Source of the DNA: Pratylenchus scribneri
Taxonomy: Eukaryota > Nematoda > Chromadorea > Rhabditida > Pratylenchidae
Length of the DNA stretch: 64,000 nt
Assembly (NCBI GenBank): GCA_030063045.1
Contig: JAQSEB010000037.1
Coordinates: 1,240,001-1,304,000, forward strand
Reading direction: 5' to 3'
Every line of letters starts with the position of its first letter. The first letter of the stretch is position 1. Under the pieces are notes generated by a model. That model did not search any database, was not told the origin of the DNA, and was given only the letters and a program-made list of their open reading frames with translations. Both the position numbers and the translations under genes were made by a program. Below, piece by piece: positions 35,401 through 44,523 of the stretch.

Positions 35401-37187
35401 TACATTACATATATTAAATAGCTATTAAATATTTTATTAGAATTTAATTTAATTTAATTAAATACTATAATTATAATCATAAAAGATTAACCATACACTC
35501 AGAAAAGTAAATTCAAAATTAGGTCATCCTTTAGTCAATAAATTCCAAAAGAAAGTAATAATTTCAAGAATGAAAAAATCCTTATTAGATTTTATTTAAA
35601 AATATGTTTTTAATTTTTAGTAAAAAACAGCGAAATATTAATGACATTTCTTCGAAATAAGTTTTAGCATCTAGTTTATCTCGTACTCGTAATCGTAATC
35701 AAAAACCTAAGGAAATTTTAAAGCTTCTTTTTACTAGGATAAGTTACTTCATCGCTGGATAAAGTAGAGAAAAATGAATGTGATATGTGACCCACCTCTG
35801 GAAAAATGGCTAATTAAAGCTTATTAAAGATTGAAATGCAAAAGATAATATTTTTACTCTCTAATTTCTAATCAATCAAATATATTAATTATTTTTCTAG
35901 AATAAAAATAAAACGCACTTTTGATATAATTTCAAAATATCGGTTCTATCTTTTTCCATTTCCCACTTCAAAATTTTGAAAAATTCATTGTAATTTTGGA
36001 ACCAAATTTGTTCGTTTAATTCATAAATTTTCTCATTGATTTTGACAGGCAAAAAATGGACATCAATTTTTTCTTCATTTTCATTATTCCTTGATGAGGA
36101 TGATTCAGGTTGGTCTTCTGCAAATAATAATAATAAATTTGACTGACCAAAAAGTATTTCAATTAGAATTTAAAAATTTGAATTTTTAATTGAATCAAAT
36201 TTTATTCTCCGATTTGTTATTTCACTTAATTCTCTGGGGAATGGAAGGGGATTAATCGCAGGGACTCAAATGATTTTTAGTTTTGTGGGCATTTGGTTTA
36301 AAAAGGGAGTATTTGAAGGCATCTCGGCTTAACTGGCACAAAATGGGACAAATCCCAAAAAGGCACAAATATCCCTCAAGGGGGACATTCTGAGAGCTCT
36401 GAGTAATCGTGTTTTTGTCTAAAGGCTGCGGTATCAGCCAAAGCATTTGATCCGTCGCCACCGCCACCGGCGGGGGACAGAATGCATTTTTATGTGGATG
36501 GCTTTTAATTCTGGCCAAAGTGGCCTTTTGGAAAAGGAAAATTCATTTGAATTGAATTGGTTAAAATGGCCTATATGGAGGAGGTCATTTCTTTTGGAAT
36601 TGGGATCTTTAATAATTACATTATTAATTATTACCTTCTGTATGCCTCGAGGGAGAACGGCTTCCCCTTTTCTTTTTGGCCTCATCTATTTCCCTGGATC
36701 GACGCCATTTTTCCTCCAAATCACCCGCCACCCATTGGCTCATTCCCACTCGAAATATATTCAATTGTTCGGTTATGTCGTCCAATTTTTGTCTCGCAAC
36801 ATTTTCATTTTTCACCTGGTCCATTTTCAATTCATTATTATATGATTCAAATTCAGCAATTAATTCTTGCATATTATAATTTTTAACTCTCAAGTAGTGA
36901 GCTCCCCAAACGGGTAGTTCGATTTTATGCCATTTGAAATCGGCCCATGTGACCACTTTTTGGCCTATTGCGGCTGGACTGGAAGTCGCGGAGTGTTCCT
37001 TTTCCTTCGCTATGTACATTGTATGAAAATCCTCACGAAACTGTTTGGCAAATTTCGACATTCTACTGCCAATGTCACTTTGTTGAACATTTGAGAATGA
37101 GTAAATTGATTGGACAAAAGGTAGTGAATTTAGCAGAAGAAGGGAAAATATGGAAATTAGGGCGCATAATGAAATTCTGTTGGGCAT
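32419..37187 (-). CDS. large secreted lysine/glutamate-rich protein, 801 aa (gene C)
   Basis: Family not recognised. Minus-strand exons: 36635-37187, 35919-36117, 34800-35307, 33680-34165, 32419-33078; all phases agree and total 802 codons with stop. Exon 1 begins with the signal peptide ISLCALISIFSLLLLNSLPF. Exon 2 has an aromatic block NEQIWFQNYNEFFKILKW. Exon 3 is helical and charged (KKDAEKAFNKKIEKIVENV). Exon 4 has IKTIYYTVLTNRATMEMFNY and a basic patch LRSKKRKGKG. Exon 5 has VIVDSMNMLAIFSRLKHLME and ends with a Pro/Ser/His-rich region and a run of Glu/Asp encoded by a GAA microsatellite near 32485-32525. Cysteines are few. A signal peptide with a long basic, coiled-coil body is compatible with a secreted structural or effector protein, but nothing identifies it. 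A diverged, broken copy lies at 38388-42400. Confidence 0.75.
33115..33235. repeat. dispersed CGGTTT repeat copy in intron 4 of gene C
   Basis: Contains AGTTGGTTTCGGTGTTAAAA, GAAACCGAAAAACGACATTT and ATTTTAAAACCGAATCTGTC, matching the order at 31870-32055. Confidence 0.5.
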
Positions 37188-37371
37188 TTTAATTAAGACA
37201 AAGAGAATATAATCTGTTTTCAAGCAAAAATTAATAATTAATTTAAACCAATAATATAAAGTATAAAATTAGTAGAAATTATTTTGAAGATCTTTTCCTA
37301 TTTTTATCATTTTTGTTTCTTATTCTAACATTCATGCCTTTAAAGTAGATAAAAGTCAGTTTAATAAAGAT

Positions 37372-37505
37372 ACCAGTTTAAAATCCGATTTTTGGTTTTT
37401 GGAAAATGTGGGTTTCCATTTTTTTCAATTTTCCGTTTTAAAGAGCAAAAATTTCCAATTTTTGTATTAAATTTCATCGATTTTCAGAAGCTAAAACCGA
37501 TTGAA
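37372..37505. repeat. dispersed CGGTTT-type repeat copy
   Basis: Same architecture as 1618-1785: ATCCGATTTTTGGTTTTTGG, AGAGCAAAAATTTCCAATTT, then ATCGATTTTC..AAAACCGATTG at the end. Confidence 0.5.
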
Positions 37506-37627
37506 ATTTGAATACTCTATAAGTACCATGGAATTTCCCCCATAACTCTAATTTAATTAAAAAAATTAATTAAAATAATAATAAATTATTTAGAGTAAAG
37601 GGAAGAATGAATGGTTGATTTGTCCAT

Positions 37628-37900
37628 TCTATCACCACAATCAATCGATTTAGGCCCATATCATTTGATCCCAAAAATCAAATGTTTTGGCCAAATTGGC
37701 GAGAGAGAGAGAGAGAGAAAGAAAAATATTAACGAGGGAGAATGCTGAATTGAAGATAGAATAATAATGGCCATTGGCAAAATGCATGGGCATTGGGCAT
37801 TTGTGGATTGTGATGTTGTTGCCGAATTTGGGCCAAATTGGTTCGATTGAGTAGAGAAGAAAGTAGTGAGGTCCTATCGATGGAAAGGGCAATTGCGTGC
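37628..37900 (-). repeat. dispersed ~270-bp repeat, copy 3 (diverged)
   Basis: Minus-strand reading resembles 2030-2297 and 27451-27725: GGGATCAAATGATATGGGCC, AAATCGATTGATTGTGG, and GGCCCAAATTCGGCAACAAC words. It lies about 450 bp upstream of gene C. Confidence 0.5.
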
Positions 37901-38074
37901 GCGAACACATGATCGAAATGGGTGAAAGGATTGTCCGGATAGAGCAAAATACAAACCCGTGTTTTGGAGCAAAGTGCATCAAATTTTGCAGTGGGGAAGC
38001 CATATTAATTTCGAATGTACTTTTTATTGGAAGAATAATTGCAGTAAATTGTTAAAATAAAGTGGATAAATTCT

Positions 38075-38175
38075 TTGATTTTTCTAATTTGGGGTATAAT
38101 TTTAATTAATATATTTATTTTTAGAGAAAATGGAAAAGTTGTACAAATAATTGGGGGATTATTTTCAGCGTCTCG
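38075..38175. repeat. upstream repeat module, copy 5 (partial)
   Basis: GATTTTTCTAATTTGGGGTA, AATGGAAAAGTTGTACAAAT and GGGGGATTATTTTCAGCGTC follow the order of the modules upstream of secreted genes A and B. Confidence 0.6.
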
Positions 38176-39138
38176 GTCAAATTTTTTTTAAATAATATAT
38201 TTTATCGCAAATAAATGAAAATTTGTAAAATTTTGTAATGACCAAACGGAATAAAAAAGGATAAATGAAAAAGGAATTTGAATATTTTAATTTTATAAAA
38301 ATGAAAAATTGGTTAAATGAGCAAAAAAAGATGACAATTAAAATGGAATGAATTAATCAAAAAAAGGTTGAAAAATTCTGTTCCTTCTCATTTTCTTGGC
38401 GAAACATCAGGCTGAACAAAAGTGTCCGAAAAAGGCTCGATTTTATTGCTGGACTCAGGTTGCTGCTGATCCAAATCCGCACCTTCAAGTATAAGATCGC
38501 AATGAGCCTTCAATGACTCGGGTATTTGATGGTCATTTCTATTGTGATCATTCTGAAATTCAACAACATTTTCACCTTCATCTTCATTTTGATGATCCCC
38601 TCTTCCATGTTGGCCCATTTCTGAAGGATTGAACGGCGATGCTGGGGGCGTTAAAAATTCAGTTTCAGTTTCTGTGGACGATGGCGATGATGGCGGTCGT
38701 TTTGTTGGGCTTCGTCTAAAGGGCGGAATAAATCCTCCTCTGATCGGCTTTGGCTCAAAATTTTCCACATATTTATCATAAATGAAGGCGGCAAATGTTC
38801 GAGGGATTCGCTGGCCATGAATATTTTCAATTTTGGCTTTCAATTTCTGCTGAATTGCGAGCCCAATTTTTCCTCCATTAAAATGGTAAACATTTTTGTC
38901 CATCCCGGTCATCTTCATTAAATGTTTCAATCGGCTGAATATGGCCAACAAATTCATGGAATCTACAATGATTCGAACATCCAAATTCAGTCCTTGTTGT
39001 GCATTTTTATGTCTGTCCAAGAAGTTTTCAGGCAATTCATTTTGTCTCATTCCGTATTCGAATAAATTTAATCCCTGAATGGAATATATAGTGGAATATA
39101 TTTATAAATTTGACTATTAAAAGTTTATTTATATTTTT

Positions 39139-39454
39139 ACCAGCAAAACAGTTTTTGATTTTAATTGAATCTGAAACCAGTTTTAGACCCTAAAAACCTT
39201 ATACGATTTTAAAAATCTCATTGAGATGCATCGAATGGTAATAATTTTCAGATTTTGGCCCATAATTAAAGAATTAAACCGTTTAAACCATATTTCCGTT
39301 TTGGTTTTAAACTTTTTAATTTTGGGGCAAAACCTGAAAAATTATATACCATTCGATGCATCTCAGTGTGATTTATAAAATAATATAAGGTTTTTAGGGT
39401 CTAAAACTGGTTTCAGATTCATTTGAAGTCAAAAACTGTTTTATCGATAAAAAA
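39139..39454. mobile_element. ~315-bp foldback MITE in an intron of gene D
   Basis: Same family as 26069-26394. Left half: CAGCAAAACAGTTTTTGATT, GAAACCAGTTTTAGACCCTA, TCTCATTGAGATGCATCGA. Right half carries the complements (CTAAAACTGGTTTCAGATTC, AAAAACTGTTTTATCGATA). Confidence 0.8.
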
Positions 39455-39978
39455 GCATTTTTGTCTGTAAAAAATATTTCCTAAAATTAAATTTTTTGAA
39501 AATTTGTATGATTTATTTTTGGCGAAAAAATAAATTTTAATTTTTAATTTTAATTCTATCAGAAAAATTGCATTAATTTTTACAAATTCATTTTTTGAAG
39601 AAGATATGCATAATAAACCTAAAACCTTATAATTTGATTATTTTATTAAACTCAATTACATTTTTATTTTTGGTTGATGGCCAAAGTGATTTGATGGATT
39701 GTACGAGCGGATTGTCCTCCTCCACAATTTTATATTTTTTTTTTTGGCAATTTTGCTTTCTTTTGTCCAAATATTTGCATGTTCTTCTGCCTCTCCTCAA
39801 ATATTCGAATATTCTCCTTTCTTTTATCAAAATCGAAAACTAATTTCCACATTTTAATTTTATCATTTAATTTGTCCAAATAATTTTTCAAGAAAAATTC
39901 CACCAAAATTGTAATTTTTGCCAAATTTTCAGCTGCAAATTTTTTCCTGCCAATTTCGACCGTCTGCTGGATTTCTTC

Positions 39979-41145
39979 TAGGGTTGCGCCCCCGAAGGTC
40001 GGGGGTGAGTTGGACGGGGACGGGGGTGATCGGGGATGACACCTTCGGGGACGGGGACGGGGGTGACCTTGACGGGGACCCCCGCGGGGATCCCCGCGGG
40101 GGTACGGGGGTGATCTAAATTTTTTAAAAGACCTTATTTTTCAGACAAAAAATTTTCTGAAGAAAAATTTACTAAAATTTCAATAAATTATAAGCGTAAA
40201 TATATTTTACATCGTCATTTATTCCAATTTCCTATCCAATTTCTTCCGCAATAAAACCAGATTTTGTTGGTTCCAATTGAAAATCATCCAAATTTGCTTT
40301 TACAACTAAAATTTGACGGAAGTTTCTTGGAAAACTTTTAAATAAAATCAACTATATGGCGAGATATGATGAAGTCAGATTCTTGTTTCCTAAATTAGCT
40401 ATAGGAAGTGATTTTCGTAAATCTATGATTGGGAATTGCATACTTAATAATAGAAAAGTTTAGGTTGAGATCATTTCTATCTCGGCTATTTCCGTATCAG
40501 CAATTTTGACGAACCATAGTTCATCAATCATCATCCAAATAACCAATCAGAATGTTTAAAGTGCATCTTATAGCCCAATTATTAGCTATCTATTGATATA
40601 TTGTTCATAAAAAACTGTAATGTTTTGGCTAAGTTATGGCCATAAATACAAAAATAAAGGCGGTTTTTCAAAGTTTTTGGACAAAAATTGGCCAAAACTT
40701 ACATATTTAGATAATCAACATACCAATGGATAGCCAATATTAGGGCTATTAAACTTACTTTAGATCTTTTAAATTGTTTAATTGGGTGGCGAGCTGCAAC
40801 TCGTCAAATTCGCTGACTGAGATGGAAGTGGCGAGACGGAAATGTCCCTCGCCGAAAAAGTTTCAATAGCCTTGCAGCGAAAAATATTAGCCAGATAAAG
40901 CCGCGCAGCGAAAAATTTTTACCGCCCTACAGAAATCTGCACAAAATTTCTTTATCTTATCCCATTTTCCTTGAAAAATCCAATAATATGGGGTGCATGT
41001 TCACCCCCGTACCCCCGCGGGGGTGAGCTTTCGGGGACAGGGATTTACGGGGATGGACCTTCGGGGACGGGGACGGGGGTGAGGCCCAAAATCCTCGGGG
41101 ATCCCCGTCGGGGGTGGCCCCCGCGGGGACGGGGGCGCAACCCTA
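39979..41145. mobile_element. hAT-like non-autonomous element, 1167 bp, with 8-bp target duplication
   Basis: Termini are perfect inverted repeats TAGGGTTGCGCCCCCG. Subterminal regions of about 130-150 bp are very GC-rich, with GGGGACGGGGGTGA and CCCGCGGGGATCCCCGCGGG words in both arms; the centre is AT-rich and codes for nothing recognisable. The flanking duplication ATTTCTTC (39971-39978 and 41146-41153) is perfect. A TAGGG-type end with an 8-bp duplication is typical of hAT elements. It interrupts an exon of gene D; without the element and one duplication copy the exon's frame is continuous up to the T-run frameshift at 39735-39745. Confidence 0.88.
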
Positions 41146-41480
41146 ATTTCTTCTTCTATTATTTCCGAATGTTCAGTCAATGGAACAAAATGTTGGGGGG
41201 ATTGTTGATGGGTGGCTGCTTTATTTCTTTGCGAAGCAACATTTTCGGTCCAAACGAATTCATTTTCCATAAAATTTACCATTTCCATTGTGGCACGATT
41301 TGTCAAAACCGTATAGTATAAATGTTTAATTTCCTGCAAATATATATAAATATAATGGAAAAATGATCAATTATTAAAAAAATGCTAAATATATAATTTT
41401 TAAAACTCATCAAAATCCATAAAATTTTCTTGTAATTTCATCCAATAAATTTAAATTCTTATTGATATTGTTACCTGACT

Positions 41481-41720
41481 GAGTACTTGTTAAGTTTAGG
41501 ACCACCTTTTTCCGGGTGACAAAGGTCCCCCCATGGGTCATTAAGATTATGGTTAGGGTCATTCACATCCAGAGATGATATGTAACGGTACGGATACGGA
41601 TATGATATTGTAAAAATCATCCCACGTATCTCCTCAGCCCTAACACCCGAAAGGGATACCCTTACTTTTACCCTACTCACGAAAAAATCGGATCTAAACA
41701 ATAAACTTAACAAGATACTG
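41481..41720. mobile_element. ~240-bp MITE in an intron of gene D
   Basis: AGTACTTGTTAAGTTTA at the left pairs with TAAACTTAACAAGATACT at the right. Internal words CAAAGGTCCCCCCATGGGTC and TATGGTTAGGGTCATTC match the MITEs at 32118-32333 and 5208-5372. I could not find a matching target duplication. Confidence 0.6.
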
Positions 41721-42400
41721 TCTATTTTCTTATAAATTTATATTTAGTAGAATGAAATTGTAAGAAAAATATCTCCAGTAGCTTATTTTAATGATAATAA
41801 AATTTAATGACTATTCTAATTATTTTAATAAATTTGTTAATTTAGGTAAATAATAATCTTACCATTTTTATGGCCTCATTCTCGTATTTATTCCCAATTT
41901 CCGCCTCAATTTCATTCACAATATTCCGTGCAAATTTTGCCATCCTCCCTAATGCAGTCGATTTGCTCCCATCGGCGTCCATTGCAATATTTTTCACTTT
42001 TGGCACATTTCTATCCATATTTTTCAATCTTTCCGCATTCTCCCGTGCCATCATTTCTACATTTTCATCCATTTGTTCTGCAACAATCTCCTCCAACTCT
42101 GCTAATTTTATTTTATTTACAATTTTGCAATAGCCTTTTTGCCATTCCAAAAGTTTCTCAAAGAATTCTTTGATGAATTTCTTTTTTTCATAAATTTTTG
42201 TGCCCATCACTGTTTCATCCAATTTCAAAAATGCTTCCATCCCTTTCTTCATTTCATTGAAACTTTTCCTGCCAATTTTATTCCTCACTTTTTGAACAAT
42301 TCCGCCAATCTTTTTGTTAAATATTTTCTCTGCATCTCTCTTCCACATCTTTGTGTAAGGCTGTGTGCCTTTAAATTGGTCAAAATTATTTTGGGAATTT

Positions 42401-44523
42401 CTAAACAAATTATCCCAATCCAAAAAGGTCCAAGCAGTTCACCATTTCCCCATTTTTATTATTCACTTTTCATTTCTCAATCATATTTCCACATTTCCCT
42501 CAATTTCCGTCTTCCCACTTTCGATGTTCAATTTATCCTCCCATTTTATTGTCCACGCCCCCATTTATAAATCCCTTCTTTTCTCATTTTCATGCAGTTC
42601 TGGACGCAGACTCGACTTTGGATTTTTCTCCGCTCTCCCCTTTAGCGATTTGTTCCCCTACCCCTTTCCATCGCAATTTGCCTTAAATTGACATTTTACT
42701 TTGATTTACAATTTCCCAATTTATTGCGCATTTCGTATTAAAACTTTGGAAATAAATGATTGAATTAAAATGCTGTATTTTGACTGGCATGGGTAGAGGT
42801 CTAGGCACGACTTTCAACTGGTAGCACCGAATGGTTCCAGCCGACCGAGCCAGACAGCATGAGTAATAACTGGACCGGAAAAAGGACTGGTGAATTCGGC
42901 ACCGCGGTGCTCAAGAAGTTTGTGAAGATGAAGGGAAATGAAAATGAGCGAAAACCAAAGTACAACCAAAAAGGGGAAAGAAAATTTGATATTGTCTGAG
43001 TTCCCTCTCGCCCCTTGAGGGATGCGCGCTTAATAATCTCCGGATAAGACCTGCAGGCACCGAGGTGCTCGAAAGTGATTTAAATTGAATATTTTGGGAA
43101 AATGTTTGCGTGCTAGCAATAAATTTTAGGCCTCTATTTCGCGAAAACGGATCCGATCCCCGCGGGGATAAACTAAGGTTATTCATTTCTTATTTGTGCT
43201 ATTTATTTTCATTATTTCCACTTATTTGAGTTTTTATTCCAAACTAGGATTCATTTGATACCCGTTATTCCATATTGCGCTTTTCTTTATAATCTAGAAC
43301 GTTTGGCGGGCTATATCTGTTCTTTCCTTAATTCAAAATAAAAATGCTATTCCCAGCCCATTCATTAATTCAAAAGCCCAGCACCGAGCAAATGCAATGG
43401 GACCCGCGGGCCACTTTTATTGTTAAATGGAAGAAGGTGAAATTCCCATCTCTTTTTGCCCGTCCCTTCCTTCTTCCGACGCCAAATTATTATTCACCAA
43501 TTCCTAGCCAAGCCATATTGCCCTTCCTATTCCCAGCGACATTTTATGAAAATAATCTGACCCCCGCGGGGATGAATTACAATTTTGTTCTCACTCTGGG
43601 TTTGAATGGTTTCATCCTACAACATTTATTTGAGCCATTGCTGATTTACATTTCCATACCATATCTTAAGCCCCAATCTGTTTATTTGGCGAGCTCTTGC
43701 TGACCTCTCCTCAATTCAAAACTGCTATTCCCAAGCCACATTACCCATCCTATTCCCAGCGCCAAAAAAAAATGCAGATTAGATGGGACCATTTGTTTGG
43801 GCCGAAGATTTACGGTACTCCTTACCCTTTCCTTTTTTTCGCCCTTTCCATCTTTCCCCTCCAACCCTTCTCCCCCCTCCGCCATCCATCCATCCATCCA
43901 TTGTTGAGCAAAGTCCGCGGTTCGCCCCCTCACATATTCTAAGAAATGGATGGGCAATAAAATGGCCGAGGAAAAGGTGGCGATTAAACCCTGGGAAAGC
44001 AATAAGGTTCCGATCCACTAATGGGGATGTTTAATGCTCCGAGGAGCACAAATAAGTTGTTGTAATGGCACTATCGTGGGAAATCAACATTTCCGTCCCT
44101 TTAATGGACGTGGATAAAGCTCCGCGGAGCTCGAAAAAGCTTTTGAGAAGGGAAATGGCGATCAGGACAAATGATAAATTGCGAGAATGGGGGCAATGAT
44201 CAACCACTTAAGGCTGTTTTTCCGGGATTTCATTAAATGGAATCGCATTCTCCCAGACTTTACAACAGCGGGCAATAATAAAGTGGCCAAAGTGGCCGAC
44301 CAATATAAACCCGAGCCATAATGCCCATTCTCATTCAGTCTTCAGTATTCACTCAACATTGCCTTCAGCTAGCAAGTAGCAACCTTCCCCTTTAGCAACC
44401 TTTCCCTTTCCTAATCGCGTTCTCAAATTTCAGAGCTATCAAATCACCTCAAGCAAAAAGCGAACAAATTCCCCTAATTCCCAAACAAAACCAAATTCAA
44501 CTCTATTTCTCCATTTTCCTCTG
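42401..44523 (+). other. 5' non-coding region of the outer Gypsy-type element, LTR limits unresolved
   Basis: From about 42780 the sequence is much less AT-rich than the flanking genes, like the retroelement that follows, so it is probably its LTR plus leader. Internal diverged repeats occur (AATTC..AATGCTATTCCCA near 43334 and 43718; CCTATTCCCAGCG near 43527 and 43750). Several GC palindromes of the form N(3-4)CCGCGGN(3-4) lie here. No copy of this stretch is visible after the polyprotein stop at 63415, so LTR boundaries, primer site and target duplication cannot be set from this window. Confidence 0.45.
44304..44345 (+). promoter_or_regulatory. candidate core promoter of the Gypsy-type element
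   Basis: TATAAA at 44304-44309 is followed about 28-35 bp downstream by TTCAGTCTTCAGTATTCACT, an initiator-like pyrimidine context. Position about 200 bp before the Gag ATG and composition suit an LTR promoter. Sequence inference only. Confidence 0.4.

Larger units (their letters stand above)
37188..38387. other. intergenic region between gene C and its broken paralogue
   Basis: Contains the upstream region of gene C with repeats at 37372-37505, 37628-37900 and 38075-38175, and a short GA run at 37699-37718. No gene is supported. Confidence 0.55.
38388..42400 (-). pseudogene. broken paralogue of gene C (gene D)
   Basis: Three exon equivalents are visible on the minus strand: 41863-42400 (like exon 3 of gene C; shares KRDAEKIFNKK and KYENEAIKM), 39660-41333 (like exon 4; shares YYTVLTNRATMEM and NPLVQSIKSLWPSTKN) and 38388-39074 (like exon 5; shares NELPENFLDR and VIVDSMNLLAIFSRLKHLM). 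Splice phases match gene C. Three lesions are seen. No counterpart of exons 1-2, including the signal peptide, is found upstream of 42400. The middle exon is interrupted by a 1167-bp hAT-like element at 39979-41145. An 11-T run at 39735-39745 shifts the frame by one. The last could be a sequencing slip; the others are real. It is most likely a decaying duplicate. Confidence 0.8.

Noticed and set aside
36434..36685. Minus-strand frame in intron 1 of gene C as an exon
   Set aside because: The donor at 36634 and acceptor at 36118 splice in phase without it; its composition is unlike the flanking exons.
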